This document shows, piece by piece, positions 18,115 through 27,084 of a stretch of 64,000 bases of DNA; positions within the stretch are counted from its first letter, which is position 1, and every line of letters starts with the position of its first letter. A program made the position numbers and the translations under genes. The notes under the pieces are model-generated. The model saw only the letters and a program-made list of their open reading frames with translations, did not search any database and was not told where the DNA came from. Source of the stretch: Actinoplanes sp. KI2 (lineage in GTDB: Bacteria > Actinomycetota > Actinomycetes > Mycobacteriales > Micromonosporaceae); NCBI RefSeq assembly GCF_025630775.1, contig NZ_JAOSZE010000048.1, forward strand, positions 1 through 64,000, read 5' to 3'.

Positions 18115-20319
18115 ATGAATGCTGTTCCCCGATGGCGTCGCCGCGGGTTGCTCGCGGCGCTGGTGCTCACCGTGGTCGCCGCACTCGGCGTCTTCGGTAC
18201 CACTCAGTTCGCCTCAGCCGCCGCCATTGTCGGTAACACCATCGCCGGCCCGGCCGGCAAGTGCGTCGACGTCAGTGGCGACGACACCGGTGTCAACGGC
18301 ACGGCGGTCCAGCTCTGGGACTGCCAGACCAACAGCGCGGATCAGCACTGGACCTGGAGCGGCACCGCACTGACCACCATCGGCCGCTGCCTGGACGTGA
18401 CGAGCGGCGGCACCGCGAACGGCACCCAGCTCCAGCTCTGGGACTGCAACGGAACCGGTGCGCAGCAGTGGGTTCAGCAGGCCAACGGCAGCCTCAAGAA
18501 CCCGCAGTCCGGCCGCTGCATGGACGCGCCGGGCGGCGCCACCGCCAACGGCACGCGATTGCAGATCTGGGACTGCAACGGCACCGGCGCTCAGACGTTC
18601 ACGGTCACGACGGGTGCGACCGGCACCTGCCCGACCTACTCCGACACCCCGGACTTCGGGCCGAACGTCCACATCTACGACCACTCGATGTCGGACGCCG
18701 CCATCCAGTCCTCCCTGGACAGCATCTTCAACGCGCAGAAGGACACGACGTCGGCGCAGTTCGGAACGCGCCGGGACGCGGAGATCTTCAAGCCGAGCAC
18801 GACGCCGTACAACGTCGGCGCGAACATCGGTTTCAACACCTCGATCCTCGGCGTCGGGCAAAACCCCGATGACGTACGCATCAACGGCGCCGTGACGGTG
18901 GACGCGTTCAACGCCAGTGACGCCGGCAACGCGACCCAGAACTTCTGGCGGTCGGCCGAGAACCTGTCGATCAACACGCTCGGTGGCACCGACCGCTGGG
19001 CCGTCGCGCAGGCCGCGCCGTTCCGCCGGATCCACGTGATCGGCGGGCTCAACCTCTTCCCGGCCAGCTACGGCTGGGCCAGCGGTGGCTACATCTCCGA
19101 CTCGAAGGTCGACGGGACCACCGAGTCCGCCTCTCAGCAGCAGTGGTACACCAAGGACAGCACCCTGGGCGCCTGGAGCGGCTCCAACTGGAACATGGTG
19201 TTCTCGGGCGTCGGCGGCGCCCCCGCGACGAACTTCAACACCGCCGCGGCCGGACCCCGCTACACGACTCTCGCCACCACGCCGGTGTCGCGGGACGTGC
19301 CCTACCTCTACCTCGACTCGGCCGGAAAGTACCGCGTCTTCCTGCCGTCGCTGCGCACCAACGCCTCCGGGCCGAGCTGGGCGGGCGGGAGCACCCCCGG
19401 CTCCTCGCTGCCGATGAGCAACTTCTACGTCGCGCACGAGGGCGACTCGGCAGCGACGATCAACGCCGCACTGGCCAACGGGTGCAACATCTTCTTCACG
19501 CCCGGCATCTACCACGTCAACCAGACCCTGCACGTCACCAAGGCCAACACGACCGTGCTCGGCATCGGCTACCCGACCATCATTCCGGACGGCGGTGTCA
19601 ACGCGATGGACGTCGCGGACGTCGACGGCGTACGGCTGAAGGGTCTGCTCTTCGATGCCGGCACCACCAACAGCGACACGCTGCTCAAGGTCGGCACCGC
19701 CAAGTCCGGGGTGTCGCACGCGGCCAACCCGACCACGGTGCAGGACGTGTTCTTCCGGATCGGCGGCATGGTGGCCGGCAAGGCCACCAACAGCCTGGTA
19801 GTCAACAACAACGACACGATCGTCGACCACACCTGGGCCTGGCGCGCCGACCACGGCGCCGGGATCGGCTGGACCGTGAACACCGCGGACAACGGCCTCA
19901 CCGTCAACGGTGACAACGTGCTCACGACCGGCCTGTTCGTCGAGCACTACCAGAAGAACGAGGTCGTCTGGAACGGCGCCAACGGCAAGATCGTGTTCTT
20001 CCAGAACGAGATGCCGTACGACCCGCCGAACCAGGCCGCCTGGATGAACGGGTCGCAGAACGGTTACCCGGCGATCAAGGTGGCGTCCGGGGTCACCACG
20101 TTCGAGGCCTGGGGTCTCGGCAGCTACTGCTACTTCAACGTCAACCCGGCGGTCGTCTCGCTCCACTCGTTCGAGGTGCCCGCGGTCGCGGGAGTGAAGT
20201 TCCACGACATGGCGGTCGTCTCCCTCGGCGGCGTCGGCACCGTCTCGCACATCATCAACAACACCGGTGGCCCGGCGAACTCGACCACCAACAACGCCTA
20301 CCTGGTCTCCTTCCCGTAG
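18115..20319 (+). CDS. Secreted ricin-lectin plus beta-helix enzyme (GH55-like)
   Basis: A 734-residue exported protein. The signal peptide (about 1-36, ending QFASA) is followed by a ricin-type beta-trefoil (about 38-165) with three repeats containing QLWDC and QxW-like ends, typical for carbohydrate binding. Residues from about 175 form a large right-handed beta-helix with strings such as NTTVLGIGYPTI and NNNDTIVDHTWAWRADHG, resembling GH55 exo-beta-1,3-glucanases; similar proteins are often misnamed adenylyl cyclase. The catalytic acid is not certain. The promoter and palindromic operator upstream suggest sugar-controlled expression. A perfect terminator follows. Confidence 0.75.
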   Translation: MNAVPRWRRRGLLAALVLTVVAALGVFGTTQFASAAAIVGNTIAGPAGKCVDVSGDDTGVNGTAVQLWDCQTNSADQHWTWSGTALTTIGRCLDVTSGGTANGTQLQLWDCNGTGAQQWVQQANGSLKNPQSGRCMDAPGGATANGTRLQIWDCNGTGAQTFTVTTGATGTCPTYSDTPDFGPNVHIYDHSMSDAAIQSSLDSIFNAQKDTTSAQFGTRRDAEIFKPSTTPYNVGANIGFNTSILGVGQNPDDVRINGAVTVDAFNASDAGNATQNFWRSAENLSINTLGGTDRWAVAQAAPFRRIHVIGGLNLFPASYGWASGGYISDSKVDGTTESASQQQWYTKDSTLGAWSGSNWNMVFSGVGGAPATNFNTAAAGPRYTTLATTPVSRDVPYLYLDSAGKYRVFLPSLRTNASGPSWAGGSTPGSSLPMSNFYVAHEGDSAATINAALANGCNIFFTPGIYHVNQTLHVTKANTTVLGIGYPTIIPDGGVNAMDVADVDGVRLKGLLFDAGTTNSDTLLKVGTAKSGVSHAANPTTVQDVFFRIGGMVAGKATNSLVVNNNDTIVDHTWAWRADHGAGIGWTVNTADNGLTVNGDNVLTTGLFVEHYQKNEVVWNGANGKIVFFQNEMPYDPPNQAAWMNGSQNGYPAIKVASGVTTFEAWGLGSYCYFNVNPAVVSLHSFEVPAVAGVKFHDMAVVSLGGVGTVSHIINNTGGPANSTTNNAYLVSFP

Positions 20320-20343
20320 GCCGCGCCGGCGCCATCTGACCTG

Positions 20344-20380
20344 CCGGTGGCCGGCCCAGAACGACGGGGCCGGCCACCGG
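20344..20380. terminator. Perfect 14-bp hairpin after the ricin enzyme gene
   Basis: CCGGTGGCCGGCCC (20344-20357) pairs exactly with GGGCCGGCCACCGG (20367-20380) across a 9-nt loop, 25 bp after the stop codon. There is no T-tract. Confidence 0.85.
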
Positions 20381-20592
20381 ACATCGACCAAATGCGATGC
20401 TAATCACCGCGGCCGGCCGATCGGACAAATTGAAGCGCGACTTGGTGAGGGGCTAGGGTGATCTTACCGACCACATGAGATGGACGGTGCCGGCGACGAT
20501 TCCGCGACGACCCGTAAATGACGGACCGAAAAGGGGCCCGATATGTCGTCGAAAGTAATCGTCGTTTAACCTCCGCGAAAGGAACATCCGGC

Positions 20593-22710
20593 ATGCGTAC
20601 GCGTCGCGGCCTCGGCGCCTTCGGGCTGCTGTCCGCATTGCTCCTGTTCGGCACGGCGGCCACCGGCCCGGCCGCCGCAGCGGGCAATGCCGGGCACACG
20701 CAAGCCGGCGACCACGTCCACGTGCATGCTCACGAGCATGCCCACGGGCACGACGACTCACCCGAGCACATGGCCCAGGACCTGGTGGGAACGCCGATGC
20801 GGGTCATCGAGCAGCAGACCGCCGGGAACGCGGCCCGGATCCGGCGCGCGACCGGGTTGCGCCCCGGATCGACGCGCACCAAGGCGGCGGTGGTCACGGA
20901 CCCAGGGCGGTGGGGATCGTGGAGCCAGGTCGTCGACACGCCCGTCGTTCCGGTATTCCAGGCCGTGCTGCCGAATGGCAAGGTGCTGATCTGGGACTCC
21001 GTCGGCGACAATGCGGCCGAGAGCTATCCCGATCACAGCTTCACCCGCGCGATGGTGTGGAATCCGGCGGACAACACGTACAAGCGGGTCGACCTACAGG
21101 GGTCCAACCTCTTCTGCGCCGGTTTCGCGCATCTCGGCAACGGAAACATTCTGGTCGCCGGCGGAAACGCGAACGCGGCACTCGACGGCACGGTCCGGAC
21201 CCACATCTTCGACTGGCAGACAGAAACGTGGACGCGGGGCAATGACATGGCCGGCGCGCGCTGGTATCCCTCGGTCGCCGAAACGGCGAACGGCGAGGAG
21301 GTGATCATCGGCGGAGGTCCGGCGACCGCCGAGGTCTACCAGACCAACGGCGCCATCCGGGCTCTCAACGGCTTCACCCAGTACAACGCACGCATCTATC
21401 CCTTCCTGGGCTCTCGCCCGGACACCCAGCTCGGGCTCTTCGGGCCGTACGACGCCGGATACACCATCAACACCGCCGGCGACGGCGTGATCACGGCAAC
21501 CAGCACCCGCGACGGGCTCGCCCGGGAGTACGGGAGCTTCGCCACCTACAACATCGGCAAGTCCCTCGTCGTCGGGGGCGGCAAGACCACCGAGGAGGGC
21601 ATCGCCAACGTGCCCACCCGGACCGCCGTCGTCGTGGACAGCGGGACCGGGCAGAACCTGTCGATCGCCGCGACCGGCTCCATGGCGACCGGCCGGCGGC
21701 AACTCAACGCGACCCTGCTCGCCGACGGCTCGGTGCTGGCGACCGGCGGCATGACCAGTGCCGCGACCTCGGACCTCGTCGACCTGAACCACGCCGCGAC
21801 GGCGGCGGAACGCTGGGATCCGGTCACCGGCCGCTGGACGCTGCTCGCGAACGCCGGCCGCATCCGGCAGTATCACTCGACGGCCTCGCTGTTGCCGGAC
21901 GGCCGGGTGATGACCGGCGGCGGCGGCGTCTGCGGCGTCTGCATGGACGCCGGTTACCTCGAGAAGAACATCGAGTACTTCACCCCGCCGTACCTCTACA
22001 AGCAGGACGGCAGCGGTCAGCCGGCGGCGCGGCCGGTCGTCGCCGCGGCACCGGCGAGCATCGACATCGACACGACGTTCACGATCTCCTCGCCGCAGGC
22101 GGCGAACATCAAGAAGGTCGCGCTGGTCGGGCTGAGCGACGTGACCCACGGCGTGGACCAGGGGCAGCGGTACGTGCCGCTGACCTTCTCGGCCTCCGGC
22201 ACGACACTGACGGTCACCGGCCCGCCGACCGGTGGGGTGGCGCCGCCCGGCTTTTACATGCTCTTCGTTATCGACGCCGACGGTGTCCCCTCGGTCGCCA
22301 GGACGGTTCAGGTCGCCAAGAGCCCCAACCCGGTGATGAGCCCCGTCAGCAACAGCACCGGCCGGTGTGTCGACGTGCCGGCGGCCACCACGGCGATCCG
22401 CACCTATCTGCAGACGTACACCTGCAACAGCACCAAGGCGCAGGCGTTGACGCGGCTGCCCGACGACAACTCGCTGCGCGTGCTCGGCAACTGCGCCGAC
22501 GTGCCGGGCAGGAACTTCGCGGCGGGTCAGCAGATCTGGACCTACACGTGCGACAGCTCCGAGGCGCAGACCTGGCAGTTCGACCCGGACGCGACGATCA
22601 GGCCGATCGCGAATCCGGCGCTGTGCCTCGCCGCGGATTCGCCGGAGGAGTACGCACCGATCAGGCTCGCGACGTGTGACGGCAACCCGCTCCAGAGATG
22701 GGCGTGGTAG
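20593..22710 (+). CDS. Secreted galactose-oxidase-type copper radical oxidase with ricin tail
   Basis: A 705-residue exported oxidase. After a signal peptide (about 1-30) comes a histidine-rich segment (41-53, seven His alternating with other residues), then the seven-bladed propeller and the DUF1929-type C-terminal domain. All copper-radical residues are present: C175 (NLFCAG) and Y225 (RWYPS) to form the Cys-Tyr cofactor, Y427-H428 (RQYHST), and H519 (DVTHG). Such AA5 enzymes oxidise primary alcohols of sugars or simple aldehydes to release peroxide. The last about 120 residues form a ricin-like lectin module. GAAAGGA precedes the ATG. The His tract may load copper, which is an inference. 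Confidence 0.87.
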   Translation: MRTRRGLGAFGLLSALLLFGTAATGPAAAAGNAGHTQAGDHVHVHAHEHAHGHDDSPEHMAQDLVGTPMRVIEQQTAGNAARIRRATGLRPGSTRTKAAVVTDPGRWGSWSQVVDTPVVPVFQAVLPNGKVLIWDSVGDNAAESYPDHSFTRAMVWNPADNTYKRVDLQGSNLFCAGFAHLGNGNILVAGGNANAALDGTVRTHIFDWQTETWTRGNDMAGARWYPSVAETANGEEVIIGGGPATAEVYQTNGAIRALNGFTQYNARIYPFLGSRPDTQLGLFGPYDAGYTINTAGDGVITATSTRDGLAREYGSFATYNIGKSLVVGGGKTTEEGIANVPTRTAVVVDSGTGQNLSIAATGSMATGRRQLNATLLADGSVLATGGMTSAATSDLVDLNHAATAAERWDPVTGRWTLLANAGRIRQYHSTASLLPDGRVMTGGGGVCGVCMDAGYLEKNIEYFTPPYLYKQDGSGQPAARPVVAAAPASIDIDTTFTISSPQAANIKKVALVGLSDVTHGVDQGQRYVPLTFSASGTTLTVTGPPTGGVAPPGFYMLFVIDADGVPSVARTVQVAKSPNPVMSPVSNSTGRCVDVPAATTAIRTYLQTYTCNSTKAQALTRLPDDNSLRVLGNCADVPGRNFAAGQQIWTYTCDSSEAQTWQFDPDATIRPIANPALCLAADSPEEYAPIRLATCDGNPLQRWAW

Positions 22711-22868
22711 CGGGGCGTGCCGCCACGCATTGCTCGAGATCCGGAACTCTGGCTCCAGAGGTTCGGTAAAGCACCTCGTTCCAGAGTGGACGCCGTGTTC
22801 CGGCCCTGGACGCGGGTACGGTCAAATTCCGTATCGCAATGAGAATTGCCGAGTACGGGGGACCTGTG

Positions 22869-22967
22869 ATGCCAAATATGCAGGATTCGAGACAACTTCT
22901 GGTCGAACAAGTCGAACCGCCGCCTGCCGGGGGTGCGGTGGCCGGCCCGCCACTGATCGTCGGATGA
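22869..22967 (+). CDS. 32-residue leader-like peptide coupled to the antiporter (candidate)
   Basis: A short frame with GGGGGA eight bases before its ATG. The peptide opens MPNMQDSRQLLVEQVE and ends in a Pro/Gly-rich tail (PPLIVG). Its TGA overlaps the ATG of the antiporter in an ATGA, a standard translational-coupling layout, which is the main support. It could be a regulatory leader peptide or a small product in its own right; nothing shows modification. The upstream 160 bp hold an imperfect inverted repeat around GAACTCTGGCTCCAGAGGTTC (22743-22763), possibly an operator. Confidence 0.4.
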   Translation: MPNMQDSRQLLVEQVEPPPAGGAVAGPPLIVG

Positions 22968-24322
22968 GGTTCACCGCGCCGCCGGCGGCGCTCGGCGGGC
23001 ATGCGCTGCTCGTCTTTCTGGTCGCCATGGTGACGCTGCTGCTGGTCGCCCGCCTCCTGGCCGCGTTCGCGGAGCGGGTCGGCCTGCCGGCCATCGTGGG
23101 GGAGCTGGCCACCGGCGTCATCCTCGGACCATCGCTGTTGGGTCACCTGCTGCCCAGCCTGACCGGCTGGATCTTCCCGCGGGCCGCCGAGCAGATGCAC
23201 CTGCTGGACGGCATGGGCCAGATCGGCATCCTGCTTCTGGTCGGACTCACCGGAACGCACCTGGACGTGGCCATGGTCCGGCGGCGCAAGGCCACCGCGG
23301 CCCGGATCAGCGTGGGCGGCATGCTGGTGCCGCTCGCTCTCGGCCTGGTCGTCGGCTATCAGATGGCAGCCTGGATCAACGGCACCCCGGCCCGCAATCG
23401 GCTCCTGTTCGCCGGCCTGATCGGCGTGGCGATGTGTGTGACCGCCATTCCGGTGATCGCCAAGACGCTCTCCGACATGCGGCTGCTGCACCGCGACATG
23501 GGCCAGCTGACGATGGCGGCGGGCACGATCGACGACGCGGTCGGCTGGTTCCTGCTGTCGGTGGTGTCGATGGCCACCGTGGCCGGGCTGAGCATCGGGC
23601 ACGTCGTGACGGCCGCCGCCTACCTGCTCGGCTTCGTGGTGCTCGCCGTGCTCCTGGGCCGGCCCCTGGTCCGCCGGGTCATGCGCCTGGCCGACCGGAG
23701 CGCGGCGCCCGGCCCCAGCATCGTGGCCGCCGTCGTGATCGTGCTGACCGGAGCGGCGATCACGCAGGCCCTGGGCATGGAGCCGGTCTTCGGCGCCTTC
23801 GTCGCGGGCATCCTGGTCGGGCTGCCCCGGGCCGCGAACGGCGCGAAACTGGCGCCCCTGCGCACGGTCGTGCTCAGCGTGCTCGCGCCGATCTTCCTGG
23901 CCGCGGCCGGCTTCCGGATGGACCTGACCGCGCTGGCCCAGCCCAGGGTCGCGTTCGCCGCGCTGGTCGTGCTGACCGTGGCGACCCTCGGCAAGTTCGC
24001 CGGGGCGTACGCCGGTGCCCGCCTCAGTCGGATGAGCCGGTGGGAGAGCCTCGCCATCGGCGCGGGCATGAACTCCCGCGGCGTGGTCGAAGTGGTGGTG
24101 GCGCTCACCGGGCTGCGGCTGGGCATCCTGAACACCGGCAGCTACACGATCATCGTGTTGGTCGCCATCGTCAGCTCGGTGATGGCTCCGCCGATCCTGC
24201 GCTACGCCTGCGCCCGGATCACGGAGAACGAGGACGAGCGTCTTCGCAAGATCGACCACGACACCTGGAGCGGTGTCCCCGCCGCCCGGCATTCCCCGTC
24301 GAACGCGGAAGAGTCCGCATGA
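22964..24322 (+). CDS. Kef-type monovalent cation/proton antiporter
   Basis: A 452-residue CPA2-family membrane protein with about 12-13 helices. Conserved features are GLPAIVGELATGVILGPSLLG near the N-terminus, the acidic transport site in AAGTIDDAVGWFLLS, and AIGAGMNSRGVVEVVVA late in the protein. It exchanges K+ or Na+ for protons. There is no C-terminal RCK/TrkA-N domain, so ion gating must come from elsewhere. The ATG at 22964 overlaps the stop of a short upstream frame. The C-terminal tail is short and charged. Confidence 0.87.
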   Translation: MRFTAPPAALGGHALLVFLVAMVTLLLVARLLAAFAERVGLPAIVGELATGVILGPSLLGHLLPSLTGWIFPRAAEQMHLLDGMGQIGILLLVGLTGTHLDVAMVRRRKATAARISVGGMLVPLALGLVVGYQMAAWINGTPARNRLLFAGLIGVAMCVTAIPVIAKTLSDMRLLHRDMGQLTMAAGTIDDAVGWFLLSVVSMATVAGLSIGHVVTAAAYLLGFVVLAVLLGRPLVRRVMRLADRSAAPGPSIVAAVVIVLTGAAITQALGMEPVFGAFVAGILVGLPRAANGAKLAPLRTVVLSVLAPIFLAAAGFRMDLTALAQPRVAFAALVVLTVATLGKFAGAYAGARLSRMSRWESLAIGAGMNSRGVVEVVVALTGLRLGILNTGSYTIIVLVAIVSSVMAPPILRYACARITENEDERLRKIDHDTWSGVPAARHSPSNAEESA

Positions 24323-24427
24323 CCCGCACCGCGAAGCAGGCCCGACTCGATCCCCGGAGACGACACGGGCTGCCTCACCGGGGCCGGTGAAAGTCCGATC
24401 GGCAAGCCGACGCAGTACGGGTGCCGG

Positions 24428-24435
24428 ACTTGACG
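24428..24435 (+). promoter_or_regulatory. ACTTGACG element before the peroxidase operon
   Basis: GGACTTGACGTAGTTGCGGCC lies about 100 bp before the SnoaL-like gene. The core ACTTGACG is shared with four other upstream regions in this window (27803, 34488, 46294, 50734). It contains a TTGACG -35-like hexamer, but no TANNNT -10 lies at 16-19 bp, so it may be an operator or a non-standard promoter. Confidence 0.5.
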
Positions 24436-24529
24436 TAGTTGCGGCCAGTCTCGACCCGGCGATCTGATTCGCGTTTGCTCGTGGGTAACGTCCAATTTGT
24501 TTTGATTTTCGCGCCATCGGAGGACGAAG

Positions 24530-24844
24530 ATGCCCACTGCTATCGAGCTCGCGCAGGGCTGGGTCGACGCTGCGAACAACGCCGACCGCGCCGCGTTTCG
24601 TGCCCTGTTCGCCCCCGACGCCGTGGTGGTCGACACGGGACGGGAATTCGAGGGGATCGAGGCCATCGTGGGATGGTCGGATCGGGAGTTCATCGGCGCC
24701 GGGATGCAGATCGAGGTGCGACGCATCGAGCCCCGGCCGGACGGCGCGCTGCTTCGGTCGAAGGTGCACTCCACCGGGTTCAACGGACGCGCCAAGGTGG
24801 AGTTCACCGTGCGCGACGGGCTCATCCAGCACGTGCGCATCTGA
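24530..24844 (+). CDS. SnoaL/NTF2-like small protein (paralogue A)
   Basis: A 104-residue single-domain protein of the NTF2-like fold. The sequence AQGWVDAANNADRAAFRAL is the usual helical opening and LFAPDAVVVDTGREFEG the first strand pair. The family includes ketosteroid isomerases, cyclases and simple binding proteins; no catalytic acid is certain here. A close paralogue lies at 56183 with the same closing GFNGxAK and DGLIQxVxI. GGAGGACGAAG precedes the ATG. It opens an operon with a zinc-finger protein and a haem peroxidase. Confidence 0.8.
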   Translation: MPTAIELAQGWVDAANNADRAAFRALFAPDAVVVDTGREFEGIEAIVGWSDREFIGAGMQIEVRRIEPRPDGALLRSKVHSTGFNGRAKVEFTVRDGLIQHVRI

Positions 24845-24871
24845 CGGCATGGTTTCCGAGGGAGCTGACTC

Positions 24872-25186
24872 ATGACCAAGCCGCTCTATGTCGCCGCCGA
24901 CGACTCTCCGAACGCCCGCTGCGTCCACCTCGGGCAGGCCCGGGCGGTCGAGCCGTCCACCACCGACGGCTGCGAGGACTGCCTGCGGGAGGGCACGATC
25001 TGGATGCACCTGCGGGAGTGTCTCGTCTGCGGTCACGTGGCCTGCTGCGACAACTCGCCGCGGCGGCACGCCACCCGGCACTTCCACGAGACCGGCCACC
25101 CGCTGGCCCGGTCCTTCGAGCCCGGGGAGGATTGGGCCTGGTGCTACGTCGACGAGCTCTTTCTGCTGCCCGCGGGGCAGCGATGA
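24872..25186 (+). CDS. UBP-type zinc finger protein
   Basis: A 104-residue protein with the ZnF-UBP pattern: C17 and H19 near the start (ARCVHLGQA), GCEDCLREG, LRECLVCGHVACCDNS, HATRHFHETGHPLARSFEPG and a closing DWAWCYVDE. In eukaryotes this fold binds the ubiquitin C-terminus; bacterial stand-alone versions have no known ligand but probably bind a free peptide end. Its TGA overlaps the ATG of the haem peroxidase (ATGA at 25183-25186), so the two are co-translated and may work together. Confidence 0.87.
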   Translation: MTKPLYVAADDSPNARCVHLGQARAVEPSTTDGCEDCLREGTIWMHLRECLVCGHVACCDNSPRRHATRHFHETGHPLARSFEPGEDWAWCYVDELFLLPAGQR

Positions 25187-26559
25187 CGGCACCGGCGGTC
25201 CGTGACTGGTGCAAAGTGCTCGCCTCCGTCGTCGACGGGGCACCGCTCGGCACCCGGTACGCGCGCCTGCTGCCCGATCTGCCGCCGCTCGTCGTCGGCG
25301 ACGACGTGCTGCGAACGCTGGGAGAGGCCGGCGGGGTGTGTGACGCCGGGCCGGCAGCGGCCTGGGTGGACGGGTCCGACGACGGTGCGGAGGCGGCCGG
25401 CTGGCCGTTCTTCGGCCAGTTCGTCGCGCACGACATCACCGCGGACCGCTCGCCGATCGGCACCCGCGCGGATCTCGCCGGGCTGCGTAACGCACACAGT
25501 CCGTGCATCAACCTGGAGGCGCTCTACGGAGCCGGGCCGGTCGGGGCGCCGTACCTGTTCGACCGGAACGACCCGGCGAAGCTGCTGCTGTCGGGGAGCG
25601 GAACCGATGTGCCCCGCAATGCCCAGGGGGTCGCGGTCCTCGGCGACCCTCGCAACGATGTGCATCTGTTCGTCAACCAGCTGCACGTGGCGTTCCTGCA
25701 TGCGCACAACGCCCTCGTCGACCGGCTCCGCGCGGACGGGATGGGCGAGGACGACCTGTACGTGTCGGCCCGTCGTGCGCTGCGATGGCACTACCAGTAC
25801 CTGGTGGTGAACGACTTCCTGCCGAGGCTGGCCGGTCCGGATCTGGTCGCGGAGTTGCTGCGCGACGGCCCGCAGCTGTTCCGCCCGCCGCCGGGAGGCG
25901 TGTACCTCCCGGTGGAGTTCGCGCACGGCGCCTACCGATACGGCCACGGGCAGATCCGCCAGCTGTACCGCCTGCGCCTCGGCGGCCCGCAGTACCAGAT
26001 CCTGCCCGACCTCATGGGGTTCGGGCCGGTCGGCCCCGAACACGCGGTCGACTGGGCGGAGCTGTTCGACTTCCCTGGTGCGGCCCGCGCCCAGCGGACG
26101 AGGAAGCTGGACGGGCGGTTGCCCTCGAGCCTCATCGGCCTGCCGCACGAGGTGACCGGGAACGTCCCGGTCGCGGCGTACCAGTCCCTGGCCGTTCGGG
26201 ACCTCGAGCGTGGCGCCGCGCTCGGGCTCCCGTCCGGAGAGGCGGTCGCGCGGGCCATGGGCCTCGAACCGCTGGACCCGTCCGAGGTAGGCCTGCCGCG
26301 CTCGGCCGGCGGCACTCCACTGTGGTTCTACGTCCTCAAGGAGGCGCAGCACAGGGCGAACGGCGACCGACTCGGGCCGGTCGGCGGCCGGATCGTCGCG
26401 GAGGTGCTGATCGGCCTCGTGCGGGCCGACCCGGACTCGTACCTGTCGGTGGACGACGGCTGGCGGCCGACGCTGCCGTCGGCGAGCCCGGATCGGTACA
26501 CGCTCGTGGACCTGCTCGCGTTCGCCGGCCGCGGTGCGACGGTGCCGGTGGCCGGCTGA
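25183..26559 (+). CDS. Animal-type haem peroxidase
   Basis: A 458-residue member of the myeloperoxidase/cyclooxygenase superfamily. The distal His H83 sits in FFGQFVAHDITADRSP, and the proximal His H255 in AYRYGHGQIRQLY. The region LHVAFLHAHNALVD and the calcium-loop-like segment also fit. No signal peptide is seen, so it is probably cytosolic, unlike many relatives. Members oxidise halides, lipids or aromatic substrates with peroxide. It is translationally coupled to the zinc-finger gene and preceded by a SnoaL-like gene; the trio looks like one tailoring or detoxification unit. Confidence 0.87.
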   Translation: MTAPAVRDWCKVLASVVDGAPLGTRYARLLPDLPPLVVGDDVLRTLGEAGGVCDAGPAAAWVDGSDDGAEAAGWPFFGQFVAHDITADRSPIGTRADLAGLRNAHSPCINLEALYGAGPVGAPYLFDRNDPAKLLLSGSGTDVPRNAQGVAVLGDPRNDVHLFVNQLHVAFLHAHNALVDRLRADGMGEDDLYVSARRALRWHYQYLVVNDFLPRLAGPDLVAELLRDGPQLFRPPPGGVYLPVEFAHGAYRYGHGQIRQLYRLRLGGPQYQILPDLMGFGPVGPEHAVDWAELFDFPGAARAQRTRKLDGRLPSSLIGLPHEVTGNVPVAAYQSLAVRDLERGAALGLPSGEAVARAMGLEPLDPSEVGLPRSAGGTPLWFYVLKEAQHRANGDRLGPVGGRIVAEVLIGLVRADPDSYLSVDDGWRPTLPSASPDRYTLVDLLAFAGRGATVPVAG

Positions 26560-26581
26560 GAGACACCGCCGCACCGCACCC

Positions 26582-26605
26582 GACGCGGGTCATCCGGCCC
26601 GCGTC
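26582..26605. terminator. Short shared hairpin between convergent genes
   Basis: GACGCGGG (26582-26589) pairs with CCCGCGTC (26598-26605) across an 8-nt loop, between the peroxidase end and the end of the opposing F420-type gene, which it overlaps. A bidirectional terminator is likely but the stem is short. Confidence 0.45.
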
Positions 26606-27006
26606 AGCACGACTACCGGAATTCTCCGCGTCGTCCTCGACTGGAACGACGCGAAAATGGGGGCGCGCGCGACCTGGCGGGCGAAGAGCCGGTCCCGCTC
26701 GTCGCCGGTGGCGACGTTCGCGACGACGTCGAAGCTCTCGGTGCCGAGCTCGACGAAGGCCCGTGGGTCGGCCCGCAGATTGTGATACCACGCCGGATTT
26801 CCGGGGCCCCCGAAATTGGATGCGAAAATGACGATCCGGTCGCCGTCCCGCAGATATGTCAGCGGCGATGTGTGACGGCGGCCGGTTTTCGCTCCGGTGT
26901 GGGTGAGTAACAGCAGCGGCACACTTCGAAAATCGCCGCCGACCCGGCCGTGATTCGCCCGGAATTCTTCGACGATCGCGCGATCTGTGTCCAATCGGCC
27001 AGTCAT
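26590..27006 (-). CDS. F420-dependent deazaflavin oxidoreductase (DDN-like)
   Basis: A 138-residue split-beta-barrel protein of the nitroreductase/deazaflavin-dependent family. The opening FRANHGRVGGDF, then LLLTHTGAKTGRRHTSPL and the FGGPGNPAWYHNLRADP motif are the family signature. These proteins use reduced F420 to reduce quinones, nitro groups or other activated bonds, which fits an actinobacterial host. It runs towards the peroxidase operon and is followed upstream by a membrane protein on the same strand. Substrate unknown. Confidence 0.87.
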   Translation of the reverse strand: MTGRLDTDRAIVEEFRANHGRVGGDFRSVPLLLLTHTGAKTGRRHTSPLTYLRDGDRIVIFASNFGGPGNPAWYHNLRADPRAFVELGTESFDVVANVATGDERDRLFARQVARAPIFASFQSRTTRRIPVVVLTRAG

Positions 27007-27084
27007 CTCGTCACGATAATCGTCGTCGGGAGGATCCGGTGCCGGCGCGGACGGAACGCCCGGTACTTGTACAAGTAATGGAGC

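Noticed and set aside
24360..24436. Riboswitch- or group II intron-like string (CCGGTGAAAGTCCGATCGGC)
   Set aside because: CCGGTGAAAGTCC recalls cobalamin riboswitch and intron cores, but the rest of the conserved core and a closing pairing are absent, and downstream genes are unrelated to cobalamin. A covariance-model search would decide it.
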